Source: Geomonas edaphica
GTDB taxonomy: Bacteria > Desulfobacterota > Desulfuromonadia > Geobacterales > Geobacteraceae
DNA length: 64,000 bases
NCBI RefSeq assembly: GCF_004917075.1
Contig: NZ_SSYB01000001.1
Coordinates: 913,478-977,477, forward strand
Direction of reading: 5' to 3'
Shown: piece after piece, positions 16,905 through 26,627 of the stretch
Numbering within the stretch: position 1 is the stretch's first letter
Layout: the number at the start of each line of letters is the position of its first letter
The notes under the pieces: model-generated
What the model saw: the letters and a program-made list of their open reading frames with translations, nothing else
Databases searched by the model: none
What the model was told of the DNA's origin: nothing
Program-made: the position numbers and the translations under genes

Positions 16905-19868
16905 TCAATCCAGCTGTATCGTCTGATCCGTAATCTCGGTGAAGCTCACGTCGTGGCTCACCAGGAAGAGCTGGTCGTACCAGTGTTCAGTGACCTCCTC
17001 CTGCCCGACGTCGATGGCCCGGAACGCCTTCGCCAAGTTCTCACGCCTTTCCGCATCAAGGTTCGAGGTGGGTTCGTCGAAAAAGGCGATGCGCGCGCCG
17101 ATGGTCTGCAAAAGGGCCAAGCGCAAGGCGACCACCGCGCTCATCATCTGCCCCCCCGAGAGCTGGTCGTCGGTACGCTCCCTCATGGCACCATCCACCA
17201 TATCCTTCAGTACGATCTGGTAGTTGTCGCCCCAGAGAAGCTCCTCGTCGGACTCGCAGATGCTGCGATAGATCCGGTCGGCGCGGAAGCTGATCTCTTC
17301 CCGGAAGCGCTCGGAAAGCTGGGCCGAAACGTTCTTGAACACCTGGTTGCGCAGGAACTTAACGAGGTCGGCCTGCTCCTTGAGCTTCGCGATGTCGGCC
17401 AACTTCTGCTCGATCTCTGCGGCGACAGCACGTAATAGCGCAGTTTCTCCCTCGAGGCGGGTGACGTCGTTGGCGATGGAGCCGATCTCGGAGCTGAGTC
17501 GCGTGGCCGTCATCACGAGCTGTTCGCGCTCGTTTTTCGCCGTCTCATGCTGCTCCGGACGGTAGCCGGCCACGAGCTTCCCGAGTTCTGCCTGCTTCGC
17601 GGCGAGGTCGGAAGCTATCTCCTTCAGGCGCCCCTGGTATTTCTCTAGCGTTTCCTGGCGCTTTACCAACTCTTCCGCGGACTTCTGGTTCGCTATGTAT
17701 CGATCGCGCTCCGGCTGGAAGCGCACCAGCTCATCCTCAGCTTCCTTTACGCCGCGCTCCACGTCCGCGAAAACGGCAAGCTCCGTCTTTCTGGCGCTGA
17801 CCTCCGTTTGCAGCGCGGACAGTCGGGCGTTGTGCCCGGCGATGGATTGCTCGCGCTGCGCCGCCTGTTTTCGTGCACCGTCGAGAGTGCGCTCCCTTTT
17901 CTCCAGCGCCTCGCAGCCAACGGAGAGGGCGGTGAGTTTGCGGTCGTATTCCTGCACCGGCTCTCCGGCCAGCTTGACGCGATCTTCCAGGGCCGCTTCC
18001 AACCCGGCAACGATGCGCTGCCAGTCGTCAGTCGTACTGGATAGCACGTCGCGACGCAACTGCGGAGCCGCAGCAAGGTCGAGATCCACAAGCGGCAACT
18101 CAGTGGAGCAAACATCACCGAGTCCGGCGGTTGCAAGCCATTCTTCAAGCGGTGCTCGAAGTGCGTGGACTGCGATCTGGGCGTAGTTACGACCGAATTC
18201 CTCCTCCTGCTTCGCTCGTTCCCGCTCGGCCTTGGTCAGTTCCAGATGCACCTGCTTCATGGCGACAAGTTCGCGCTCGGCCTGCTGGGCGGCACCGACC
18301 TGGGTCGCCAGTTCGGCCGCCTCGCGGTCGAGCCCCGCGATCTGCTCGTCGAGAGCGGCGATACGGGCGTCAAAGAGTCCGGCCGGGTCGGCGCCGTTCA
18401 GGTTCTGACACGGCTCCAGGAAGAAGGGGCACTCTCCCGCACCGATCTTCTCGCGTCCTTCGACGAGCGAAAGCTTGCGCCCGGCGAGCTCGGAGCGCTG
18501 CGCCTGCAGCTCCTCCAACCGCGTCCTTCGTTCGGCAAGCTTTTCCGCTTCGGCCTTCAGCGCTTCGCTCCCGGCCAGCAGCTTTTGCCGCTCCTCGATC
18601 TGCCTGTCGATCTCCTCGATCCGGCTTAGGGCGACGTTCAGGTACGGCAGCGTGGTCTCCACGTTGTGCACGGGGAGTTCGCGGAAGAGCACCCTGCTCC
18701 GCTCCGCGTCGGCCAGACCTCGTGCCGCAACTGCAGCGAGCTTCTTCTGCTCCACCAGGGCAGCCGCAAGGGATTCCTTCTCGGCCGTGAGGTTCTTCAG
18801 CTCCTCGTCCATCGAGGCGCGGGCAAGCTCGAGTTCACGGCTCTCCCCCGCCAGCATCGCCTGAACGGTCCCCTGTTCCTTCTCGAGATCGGTGAGCTTT
18901 CTTTCCAACTGGTGCTTCTTTTGTTCCTGCTCGCGCAGCTCCTTCAGCCTCCCCTCGGCGGCATCGTACCCTTGCTTCCCGGCAGCGGACGCCGCGACGA
19001 GCGCGGCAGCATGTTTAGACTGTTCCACCAGGAGTTGCTGGTTCGATACGTAGTTCTTGCCGGATTCGGCGCGCTCCTCGAGCCCCTGCACCTCCTGCTG
19101 GACTGACTGGATCAATTCCTTTTTCGACTCAAGCGCGTTGAGGAGAGTCGTGGCCCGCTCAAGTTCCGCATTCTTAAGTGCAAGTTCGGCCTTCTTCGCC
19201 TCACCCTGCGTCCGCAACGCGGCCAGTTCCTCTTCTTTGGCCGGTAACACGGCGACCTGCTCGGACCTGCTGTCCACCTCGGCCTGCAGCACATCAAGCT
19301 TTGCCTTAATGGTGCTGGTCAAAACCTTGGTCTTATCCTGCGTTTTGCGCCAGGCGTCGATGCCCAGGATCTCGTCGAAAGCGTCCTGACGCTTGGCCGG
19401 CTGCTTGATGACGAACGGCCCGAGGAAGTCGTTCTGAAAGGGGCCGATCACCAACTTGAACTGTTCCGAGAGCGGACGCCCCGCGGAGAGGCCGAGCAGC
19501 TTCGCGATGCGCGCCTCAGTCTCCTCCATGTTGGCGTGCTCCTCGACTTCGAACTCTCCGCCGACATCTTTTGCGAGCAACCACTTCCCGGCACTTCCGA
19601 CGGTACGCGTCACCCGGTACAGCTCCCCGGGCGCCGTCTCGAAAACGACGCCGATCTCGCCACGCTTGGCGCCGATGGTGAGGAAGCGTTCCGCATTGGA
19701 GACGAAGTCCTTCGCGTCCACTCCGAATAGTGCGTAGCCGATCGCCTCGAAGATGGTGCTCTTGCCGGAGCCGTTGGCACCAGAGAGGACGTTGATCCCC
19801 GGGGAAAAGGATAGTTCCTTGTCACGGTGCGACTTGATGTTCTTGAGATGGACCGAGACTATGCGCAC
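16905..19868 (-). CDS. sbcC: Exonuclease SbcC (Rad50-like)
   Basis: A 987-residue SMC-like ATPase. Walker A is GANGSGKST (about residues 32-40), the ABC signature is LSGGQ near the C-terminus and Walker B is IAFFDEPTSNLD. Two long coiled-coil regions lie between. The hook at the apex has C-P-F-F-L-E-P-C (around residues 475-485) rather than the usual CxxC. With SbcD it cleaves hairpins and DNA ends. The start is GTG at 19866-19868 after GGAGGTGAGCC, overlapping the sbcD stop. Confidence 0.95.
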   Translation of the reverse strand: MRIVSVHLKNIKSHRDKELSFSPGINVLSGANGSGKSTIFEAIGYALFGVDAKDFVSNAERFLTIGAKRGEIGVVFETAPGELYRVTRTVGSAGKWLLAKDVGGEFEVEEHANMEETEARIAKLLGLSAGRPLSEQFKLVIGPFQNDFLGPFVIKQPAKRQDAFDEILGIDAWRKTQDKTKVLTSTIKAKLDVLQAEVDSRSEQVAVLPAKEEELAALRTQGEAKKAELALKNAELERATTLLNALESKKELIQSVQQEVQGLEERAESGKNYVSNQQLLVEQSKHAAALVAASAAGKQGYDAAEGRLKELREQEQKKHQLERKLTDLEKEQGTVQAMLAGESRELELARASMDEELKNLTAEKESLAAALVEQKKLAAVAARGLADAERSRVLFRELPVHNVETTLPYLNVALSRIEEIDRQIEERQKLLAGSEALKAEAEKLAERRTRLEELQAQRSELAGRKLSLVEGREKIGAGECPFFLEPCQNLNGADPAGLFDARIAALDEQIAGLDREAAELATQVGAAQQAERELVAMKQVHLELTKAERERAKQEEEFGRNYAQIAVHALRAPLEEWLATAGLGDVCSTELPLVDLDLAAAPQLRRDVLSSTTDDWQRIVAGLEAALEDRVKLAGEPVQEYDRKLTALSVGCEALEKRERTLDGARKQAAQREQSIAGHNARLSALQTEVSARKTELAVFADVERGVKEAEDELVRFQPERDRYIANQKSAEELVKRQETLEKYQGRLKEIASDLAAKQAELGKLVAGYRPEQHETAKNEREQLVMTATRLSSEIGSIANDVTRLEGETALLRAVAAEIEQKLADIAKLKEQADLVKFLRNQVFKNVSAQLSERFREEISFRADRIYRSICESDEELLWGDNYQIVLKDMVDGAMRERTDDQLSGGQMMSAVVALRLALLQTIGARIAFFDEPTSNLDAERRENLAKAFRAIDVGQEEVTEHWYDQLFLVSHDVSFTEITDQTIQLD

Positions 19869-21124
19869 GGCTCACCTCCAGAAGAGAGAAGGCTCAGGAG
19901 TTCCTCGCCTTCCACGTCCCCCTTCAGCACCAGGTCGCGCAGCGCGAGGCTCAGGCGCGTCAGCTCTTCAACGCGCCCCTGATACTGGCTGTTGGCGCCG
20001 ATTAGCTCACCAAGCACGTCCCGCTCGATCTCGGCGAGGCTCTTCTTTACCTTCTCCTCCCCTCCCCCTCCGGCAACCAGGGAAAGGTGGTTCTTTATCT
20101 CCAGGTGGAGCGGCTCGCTGATCTCGCACAGGGACGCGCGCAGACGGTCGCGGCTCAGCTCGAACGGGTGGAAGCCGACCTTTCCGGCCAGCCGCACCTC
20201 GATGAGCGGAGACCTCTCGTCGGCGCATCCGGTGAGTTTCCCGGCCATTTCCCCTTTGAAACGCTCCAGGGCGTCCGTGGCGTTGGCGGCTCCGTCCAGG
20301 TTCGCGGTGACGACCAGCATCGGGCGCGGCGAGGTGCGACGGAACTCGTGCTGCACCTTGCCGTCCGGCTCCAGCGCAACCAGGTAATACCCCTTGTCGT
20401 AACGCTCCTCGCCGAAGTTCACGCAGTCCGGCGAACCGGGGTTGAAGGCGTACGGGCGCCCCTGCGCATCGTTCACGATGTAAGGCTTGTGCCCGTGCCC
20501 AAGCGCCACGTAATCGAAGCACTCCGAAAGCGGCATCGCCTCCTCCGGCTTTATGTTCCCGATCTCCACCGGGGAAAAGGTCCAGACGCCGACGTGGAAG
20601 AGCAGTATGTTCCGCTTCGTGGCAACCGCGTCGCAAATGCGGGAGATGTGGTTTCCTGCCTGTGAGCCTATGTAGCCCAGGCCGTAGATATTGATACCAC
20701 CCACCTCGATGTGCCCGCCCCCCCCCTCCTCGGGGTCAAAGGGATCGAAAAGATAGCCGCCGTCGGCGGTGCGCGAAGGGCGCAAGAGCCTTATGTAGCC
20801 GAGCTGCGAGAGCGCTTCCATCCACGAGACGCTGTCACGGCGATGGATCCAGTCGTGGTTTCCCTCGACGGCGATGCAGGGGATGCCGGCATCCTTCAGG
20901 GGCTGCAGTATTTCGATGGTCTTAGCGAAGGTCTTGGGGAGGATCTGGCCGGTGTGGAACAGGTCGCCGCCGATCAGGACGAAATCGACCCGCTCACGGA
21001 TCGCGTCGGCCACGATCTCGGCGAAGGTCGCGAAGAAGTCCTGGTAGCGCTGGGCATCGCAACCGGAGCCGCGATAGGTCTTGCCGAGGTGGATGTCGGA
21101 GGTGTGGATGAAGCGAACGGTCAT
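19859..21124 (-). CDS. sbcD: Exonuclease SbcD (Mre11-like)
   Basis: A phosphoesterase of about 421 residues. The metal-site motifs are HTSDIHLGK at the N-terminus, GGDLFHTG, EGNHD and GHGHKP. It is the nuclease partner of SbcC, encoded immediately downstream with a ten-base overlap. The ATG at 21122-21124 follows GGAG; the in-frame start at 21151 lacks a good ribosome binding site. Confidence 0.94.
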   Translation of the reverse strand: MTVRFIHTSDIHLGKTYRGSGCDAQRYQDFFATFAEIVADAIRERVDFVLIGGDLFHTGQILPKTFAKTIEILQPLKDAGIPCIAVEGNHDWIHRRDSVSWMEALSQLGYIRLLRPSRTADGGYLFDPFDPEEGGGGHIEVGGINIYGLGYIGSQAGNHISRICDAVATKRNILLFHVGVWTFSPVEIGNIKPEEAMPLSECFDYVALGHGHKPYIVNDAQGRPYAFNPGSPDCVNFGEERYDKGYYLVALEPDGKVQHEFRRTSPRPMLVVTANLDGAANATDALERFKGEMAGKLTGCADERSPLIEVRLAGKVGFHPFELSRDRLRASLCEISEPLHLEIKNHLSLVAGGGGEEKVKKSLAEIERDVLGELIGANSQYQGRVEELTRLSLALRDLVLKGDVEGEELLSLLSSGGEPCA

Positions 21125-21304
21125 GCGGGCTCCGGCGAAAAGGAATTGCACAGGTATACCGCCGCCCGCGGGGACAAGTCAAGCTCTCTAACCTGGCAAC
21201 TTCTGCCGCAGTTCGCGGTTTCCCCGCCAAGGTTCATCCCTGAGCTCTTCCAAGCGGGCCGGGAGGCACCCCAGGTGCCACGAGGCGTCGCAGGTGCCCT
21301 CGCG

Positions 21305-21341
21305 CCCCCCCTTTGCGAAGGGGGGACGGGGGGGATTTTGC
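21305..21341. repeat. Family A palindromic repeat
   Basis: The core CCCCCCTTTGCGAAGGGGGG is followed by ACGGGGGGGATTTTGC. A second copy in the opposite orientation lies 115 bp away, so the two form an inverted pair. Confidence 0.9.
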
Positions 21342-21455
21342 TTTTGTCCTACAGTTGATTTCCTCAAGGGAGAGCCCGAAGTGGCTGTTCTGCAAGTTTC
21401 ATTATGTGATGCACTGTGCGCGAGGGCTGCGTCAGCAGGAGCTGGTATTGTCCAA

Positions 21456-21495
21456 GGCAAATCCCCCCTGCCCCCCCTTTGCGAAGGGGGGAACG
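21456..21495. repeat. Family A palindromic repeat, opposite orientation
   Basis: GGCAAATCCCCCCTG precedes the palindromic core and GAACG follows. It is oriented opposite to the copy at 21305. Confidence 0.9.
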
Positions 21496-21583
21496 TTGGG
21501 CCCCATGTTGCACTTCGTGGGCAGTTACTCTTCGCCCCCCCCAGAAACTCCCTGAAGAACCTATTTCTCCCTGAAGAACCTAT

Positions 21584-22366
21584 TTACTTCGCGAAAATCT
21601 CGTTGAAGAAGAGCTTCATCGCCTCCCATGAGCGCCGGTCCGCCTTCTCGTTGTAGGCGGCACCTTTGCTGTTGTCGTTGCCGGACTTGGGATTGCTGAA
21701 GCTGTGCACGGCGTTGCCGTAGTAGTTCATCTGCCAGTCGACCTTGGCGTCACGCATCTCCTTCTGGAACGCCGTCACCTCGTCGGGCTTCACGTAGGGG
21801 TCGTCCGCCCCGTGCAGCACCAACACTTCACCTTTTATGTTGCTGGCATCTGCCGGGTTCGGTGTACTGAGTCCGCCATGAAAGCTGACCGTCCCTAACA
21901 GGTCCGCCCCACCGCGCGCAAGCTCAAGGGCCGCAGTGCCGCCGAAGCAATAGCCGATCACGGCCAGACGCTTGCGATCGACCTGGGGGAAACTTGCTAG
22001 TTTCTCAAGGCCCGCCGCTCCTCTGGCCCGGATCAGGCTCCGGTCGTTGCCGCGGTATTTACCCGCCTCCTTGGCGGCAGCGTCGGGAGTGACCGGACGT
22101 ACCCCCTTGCCGTAGATGTCTGCGGCAAAGGCCACGTAGCCAAGCTTCGCGAGTTGCTCGGCCCGCATCTTTTCGTATGAACTTACACCCATCCATTCGT
22201 GGATCACCAGTACTCCCGGACGCTTTTCCTTGATGGAATCGTCATAGGCCAGGTACCCCTCAAGCACGGTATCCCCCTGGCGGTATTCAACGATCTTGCC
22301 TACCACTCCGGCAGCTGCGTTTTGCGCTACCAGTGTCATCATCAATGCGAACAGATATTTTTTCAT
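21584..22366 (-). CDS. Exported dienelactone hydrolase family protein
   Basis: An alpha/beta hydrolase of about 260 residues with a signal peptide (MKKYLFALMMTLVAQNAAA). The catalytic triad is visible as Cys in GYCFGG, Asp in GADDPYVKPDE and His in GNAVHSF. Such proteins hydrolyse lactones and esters; the natural substrate is unknown, and the signal peptide implies an envelope or periplasmic role. The ATG at 22364-22366 follows GGAGGAGACC; the longer in-frame start at 22450 was rejected. Confidence 0.9.
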   Translation of the reverse strand: MKKYLFALMMTLVAQNAAAGVVGKIVEYRQGDTVLEGYLAYDDSIKEKRPGVLVIHEWMGVSSYEKMRAEQLAKLGYVAFAADIYGKGVRPVTPDAAAKEAGKYRGNDRSLIRARGAAGLEKLASFPQVDRKRLAVIGYCFGGTAALELARGGADLLGTVSFHGGLSTPNPADASNIKGEVLVLHGADDPYVKPDEVTAFQKEMRDAKVDWQMNYYGNAVHSFSNPKSGNDNSKGAAYNEKADRRSWEAMKLFFNEIFAK

Positions 22367-22589
22367 GGTCTCCTCCAACCGTCCATTGCCATGCAACGTA
22401 CGACTTTCATTGATGTTCGAGACATCTGTACCTTCACTGACTACCTGCATGAGTCATGTCGTATTGTACCAAAAACAGTTTCCTTCAGACCATAATCCCC
22501 GACCTCACGTCCTGACACACCACTGGCCGTTGACAGTCCCATACCTTTCAGTACCATTTACCAGTCGAACATCATAACAGGAGCCTGCC

Positions 22590-23285
22590 ATGAGACAACA
22601 AAACCTCTGCAGTTTAACGGTTCGCATCATATCAGCTGCCGCGCTTCTATGGCTCGCGGGGTGCGCAACCTGGACGAACTGGACCGCACCGAAGACAGCA
22701 ACGCTGCAAAACGTTCAGGATGACCTGACGTACGCGCAGATGAAGGCCAGGGACACCCGCCAGGCGCTCGAGGAGTTGCTTTTCGCGGACCAGGCCGATC
22801 TTCCCACTGCGTATAAATCCTTCACGGCGAAGCTAAACCTGATGGAAGGCGCGGGGAACCGGCTGACACAAAACGCGGACGGTCTCATCTACCGCGGGAA
22901 CTCCTATCTCGTGGAGGCCGAGGCGTCGGCCGGGCAGTGCCGTTATCCCAGGCTCTCAAGAAGCGCACAAATGCCCACGCTCATCCTGGGCGACGCCTTC
23001 GAGCCGATAGCGGAGCAGAGCGCGCATGTGCAGCGTGCGTACCGGGCGTTCGCATCGGATCTTACCGCCGTTAAGATGCATCTCTCAAGGCACCTAACCG
23101 AGCAGGGGGTGCGGGACATGGCTATGTTCATTCGAAAGGGTGAAACGGACGGAGAAAGCCTCTCGTACTCGCTGGACCAGGCGATGACCGCCGTAACAAA
23201 GGCGAAGGCGGCATATGAGATGACGGCGCAAGAACGGGAGGCAGCACGGCTGCAGGGACAGCCTGCACCGCAGGGGAAACAGTAG
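22590..23285 (+). CDS. Predicted lipoprotein, unknown function
   Basis: A 231-residue protein with a type II signal peptide: after a hydrophobic segment, LAGC gives a lipobox with Cys at about residue 28. The mature part is mostly helical and charged. It probably sits in the outer membrane or periplasm. It resembles helical lipoproteins of unknown function; no catalytic motif is seen. It diverges from the hydrolase gene across about 220 bp. Confidence 0.82.
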   Translation: MRQQNLCSLTVRIISAAALLWLAGCATWTNWTAPKTATLQNVQDDLTYAQMKARDTRQALEELLFADQADLPTAYKSFTAKLNLMEGAGNRLTQNADGLIYRGNSYLVEAEASAGQCRYPRLSRSAQMPTLILGDAFEPIAEQSAHVQRAYRAFASDLTAVKMHLSRHLTEQGVRDMAMFIRKGETDGESLSYSLDQAMTAVTKAKAAYEMTAQEREAARLQGQPAPQGKQ

Positions 23286-23290
23286 CTGGA

Positions 23291-23650
23291 TCAGCGAGGG
23301 GCTTTGTCCGCGTTGAGCGGCAATTGGCAGTGCAGGCATTTACGCAGATACAAAAGCATCATGCCGTGCATGTGAAAGTAGTTTTTGCAACGGGGGCAGC
23401 GGGCCGTGGCGGAATATGCCATGGCCCAGAGCAGCAGGACGAACCAGAGGAAGAAGACCGGCATGGAGCCGCTGAAGGAGTGGGTGATCTTTTGGGTGGC
23501 CCACATAGCGGGAAGATAAACGATGAGTACGCCCCAAAGGCACATGCGGCGCTTGCGCACCGCGGCGAGCCCGGAAGCTATTTGAACGGCATCTACCACT
23601 TCTGCAGCATCAGCCCGATCAGCGGCCGGTTGGCTTTCGTGATGCTCCAA
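23291..23650 (-). CDS. Small membrane protein with C-terminal zinc ribbon
   Basis: A protein of about 119 residues with two hydrophobic segments (LWGVLIVYLPAMWA and FFLWFVLLLWAMAYSA) followed by a CPRC-x15-CLHC zinc-ribbon-like tail. No function is recognised. The start is uncertain: TTG at 23648-23650 lies five bases after GGGAGG, while a GTG at 23656 overlaps that ribosome binding site. Confidence 0.72.
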   Translation of the reverse strand: MEHHESQPAADRADAAEVVDAVQIASGLAAVRKRRMCLWGVLIVYLPAMWATQKITHSFSGSMPVFFLWFVLLLWAMAYSATARCPRCKNYFHMHGMMLLYLRKCLHCQLPLNADKAPR

Positions 23651-23669
23651 GCGCACCTCCCTTCACCTT

Positions 23670-24143
23670 TTACTGCTGCACCCCTTCACGGTACTTCATA
23701 GTAAGCCCCTTCAGAAAATTCCGGAGCATCTGATCGCCGCACGGCTTGTAGTTCTCATGTGTCTTGGCGCGAAACACCGCGCTCAGCTCGGGCTTGGAAA
23801 CGGGGAACTTGGCAAGTTTGAAGATCGCGAGCATCTCGTCCTCCTTGAGGGCTAGGGCGATGCGGATCTTCTTCAGGGTGTCGTTATTGGTGAGTTGTGC
23901 CGGGAGCGGCGCCGCAGCCTCCCCTTCCCGCTTGCCGCGTTTCAACGCGATCAGCCCATCCAGAAAAGCCTCGAGCACCTCGTCGCTGCACTCGCGAAAG
24001 CCTTCCTCCTCTTCCTTCTTTACCAAGCTGGTGATGTCCGCCTGCCCCATCTTCATATCCGAAAGCCGGAAAGCCTCGATCACGTTCTGAGTGTTGAGGT
24101 TCAGCGCATAGCGCAGTCTGCGAAAAACATCGTTGTTGGTCAT
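23670..24143 (-). CDS. DUF1456 (YehS-like) protein
   Basis: A 157-residue protein made of two similar halves, each with a TNND-x6-RxALxL core (MTNNDVFRRLRYALNL and LTNNDTLKKIRIALAL). This duplication is the mark of the DUF1456 family, whose function is unknown. The halves are joined by a charged linker. It is probably cotranscribed with the zinc-ribbon membrane protein. Confidence 0.9.
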   Translation of the reverse strand: MTNNDVFRRLRYALNLNTQNVIEAFRLSDMKMGQADITSLVKKEEEEGFRECSDEVLEAFLDGLIALKRGKREGEAAAPLPAQLTNNDTLKKIRIALALKEDEMLAIFKLAKFPVSKPELSAVFRAKTHENYKPCGDQMLRNFLKGLTMKYREGVQQ

Positions 24144-24259
24144 CGGTTGCTCCTATGTATTAAACGGAGGCGGGAAGCCCGGCTACTACATAGCATTTAC
24201 CGTTGCACTCTGCAAGATTTTGATGGTTGGGGTGGCGGCGGTTCAGGCTTACGTTGCTA

Positions 24260-24833
24260 CAGTAAATTCAAACTCCAAAAGATTTGGCCTCCGGCCGCGG
24301 GAGCAAATTCAAAACGCAGAAGGTTGAACCTCCGGCCGCGCGAGTAAATTCAAAACGCTGAAGGTTGAACCTCCAGCCGTGCGAGTAAATTCAAAACGCA
24401 GAAGGTTGAACCTCCAGCCGCGCGAGTAAATTCAAAACGCCGAAGGTTGAACCTCCAGCCGCGCGAGTAAATTCAAAACGCTGAAGGTTGAACCTCCAGC
24501 CGCGCGAGTAAATTCAAAACGCTGAAGGTTGAACCTCCAGCCGCGCGAGTAAATTCAAAACGCTGAAGGTTGAACCTCCAGCCGCGCGAGTAAATTCAAA
24601 ACGCTGAAGCTTGAACCTCCAGCCGCACGAGTAAATTCAAAACGCCGAAGGTTGAACCTCCAGCCGCACGAGTAAATTCAAAACGCCGAAGGTTGAACAT
24701 CCAGCCGCGCGAGTAAATTCAAAACGCCGAAGGTTGAACATCCAGCCGCGCGAGTAAATTCAAAACGCCGAAGGTTGCACCTCCAGCCGCGCGAGTAAAT
24801 TCCCAGCGCCGAAGGTTGAACCTTCGGCCGGGA
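24260..24833. repeat. Array of fourteen 41-bp tandem repeats with a hairpin in each unit
   Basis: Units start every 41 bp: 24260, 24301, 24342, 24383, 24424, 24465, 24506, 24547, 24588, 24629, 24670, 24711, 24752 and 24793. The period never slips. The inner twelve differ at only a few positions; the first and last are degenerate. On the minus strand each unit contains an almost perfect 10-bp stem around AGGTTCAACCT, followed by GTTTTGAATTT. The array begins seven bases after the ftsH stop codon, on the side read by an ftsH transcript. There are no unique spacers, so it is not CRISPR. Confidence 0.95.
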
Positions 24834-24839
24834 AAAAAT

Positions 24840-26627
24840 TCATGCGGCTGCCATGCCTGCATCATCCTCCACCTCAGGCAATCCAAGAATGGCGTCGATC
24901 TCTGCGGAATCCAAAGTTTCCTTCGCGAACAGTTCCCTGGACAATCGCTCAAGGACGTCCATGTTCTCCCTCAAGAGGGCCATCACATCGGAGTAGCAGC
25001 CGGTGACGATGGAACGGATCTCGTTGTCGATCTCGAGGGCGGTGACGTCGCTGAAACCTTTCTTTGCACCCGGCTCTGCGCTTTCGTTATGCCCGAAGGC
25101 CACCGGACCGAAGGCCCGCGACATCCCCCACTCGCTGACCATCTTGCGCGCGGTGTCGGTCGCCCTGGCCAGGTCGTTCCCCGCGCCGGTGGTGGTCGTG
25201 CTGTAGATCAACTCCTCCGCGGCGCGTCCGCCCATAAGCACCTTCAGATGGGCCACCAGCATCTCTTTGGTGTAGCAGTAGATGTCGTCCTCGGGGATCT
25301 GAACCGTCACCCCCATGGCGCGACCCCGCGGGATGATGGTTACCTTGTGCACCGGATCGCAGCCGGGGGTGAGCTTCGCAACCAGCACGTGCCCGGCCTC
25401 GTGGTACGCCGTGGAAAGCTTCGACTTGTCCGACAGAACCATCGACTTTTTCTCGGCCCCCATTAGGACTTTGTCCTTGGCGAGATCGAAATCGATCATC
25501 TCGACACGCTCCTTGTTGGAGCGCGCAGCCATGATGGCTGCCTCGTTCACTACGTTGGCGAGGTCCGCGCCCGAAAAGCCGGGGGTTCCCCGTGCGATCA
25601 CCATCAGGTCGACATCGTCATGCAGCGGGACGTTCTTCGCGTGCACCTTCAGGATCGCCTCGCGTCCCCTGATGTCCGGGGACCCTACGGTCACCTGACG
25701 GTCAAAGCGGCCGGAGCGCAGCAGTGCGGCGTCGAGGATTTCCGGTCGGTTCGTCGCAGCCAGTACGACTATGCCGGAGTTCACCTCGAAGCCGTCCATC
25801 TCCACGAGGAGCTGGTTCAGGGTCTGGTCGCGCTCGTCACTTGCCCCACCACCTACCGCCGCATCACGCTTGCGGCCGACGGCGTCGATCTCGTCAATGA
25901 AGACGATGCAGGGCGCCGCCTTTTTGGCTTGGGCAAAGAGATCCCTCACGCGCGAAGCCCCCACGCCGACGTACATCTCGACGAACTCAGAGCCGGAAAT
26001 GGAGAAGAAGGGAACGTCGGCCTCGCCTGCAACGGCGCGGGCGATGAGAGTCTTACCGGTGCCCGGAGGGCCGACCAGCAGGACGCCGGTAGGCATCTTG
26101 CCGCCCAGCAGGGAGAACTTCTTAGGATCCTTGAGGAATTCAACCGTGTCGAGGAGTTCGACCTTGGCCTCCTCGGCACCCGCCACGTCGGAAAAGCGCG
26201 TTGCAGACTCGGCGTAGTCGATCATCCTGGCGCGGCTTCTCCCCATGCCGGTAAAGCGTCTCAGTACGACGATTAGGAATACAGCGATAGCGACGAAGAA
26301 GCCGATTTCGAACCATTTCGGTCCGCCAGAGGCCGGGGTTGACGTAAGATCTACCTTCTTCGCGATGAGCAGGTCGGGCAAGTTGGCTCCTGCCGGAACA
26401 AAGAGCCGGTACTTCTCACCGCTTTTAGCATCGGCGGTAATCTCTTCGCCCGCGATGCTGGCTCTTGCAATGCTGCCTGCGTTCACCTTCTGCATGAAGG
26501 CGGTGTAACTGATCTGTTTGCTTCTGTCACCGTGTGTCTGCCAGGCATAGATGCCGTAGCCGGCTAAGGTTAGAAGGCCAAGCGACAACATCACCAATAT
26601 GAGCTTCTTGTTTCTCGTGCTTCCCAT
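24840..26627 (-). CDS. ftsH: ATP-dependent zinc metalloprotease FtsH
   Basis: A 595-residue membrane AAA+ protease. There are two N-terminal membrane segments (about 9-28 and 106-123), Walker A GPPGTGKT, Walker [12 protein letters not shown], the second region of homology [20 protein letters not shown], and the zinc motif HEAGH. It degrades misfolded and regulatory membrane proteins. The ATG at 26625-26627 follows AGGAG. The gene is monocistronic and its 3' end abuts the 41-bp repeat array. The C-terminal tail is shorter than in E. coli FtsH. Confidence 0.96.
   Translation of the reverse strand: MGSTRNKKLILVMLSLGLLTLAGYGIYAWQTHGDRSKQISYTAFMQKVNAGSIARASIAGEEITADAKSGEKYRLFVPAGANLPDLLIAKKVDLTSTPASGGPKWFEIGFFVAIAVFLIVVLRRFTGMGRSRARMIDYAESATRFSDVAGAEEAKVELLDTVEFLKDPKKFSLLGGKMPTGVLLVGPPGTGKTLIARAVAGEADVPFFSISGSEFVEMYVGVGASRVRDLFAQAKKAAPCIVFIDEIDAVGRKRDAAVGGGASDERDQTLNQLLVEMDGFEVNSGIVVLAATNRPEILDAALLRSGRFDRQVTVGSPDIRGREAILKVHAKNVPLHDDVDLMVIARGTPGFSGADLANVVNEAAIMAARSNKERVEMIDFDLAKDKVLMGAEKKSMVLSDKSKLSTAYHEAGHVLVAKLTPGCDPVHKVTIIPRGRAMGVTVQIPEDDIYCYTKEMLVAHLKVLMGGRAAEELIYSTTTTGAGNDLARATDTARKMVSEWGMSRAFGPVAFGHNESAEPGAKKGFSDVTALEIDNEIRSIVTGCYSDVMALLRENMDVLERLSRELFAKETLDSAEIDAILGLPEVEDDAGMAAA

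Noticed and set aside
16747-16908. 54-residue N-terminal extension of the EamA transporter
   Set aside because: It translates a GC-rich repeat; the internal ATG precedes the first membrane segment directly.
24260-24833. CRISPR array
   Set aside because: The full 41-bp unit is conserved with no unique spacers, and no cas genes are near. It is a tandem repeat.
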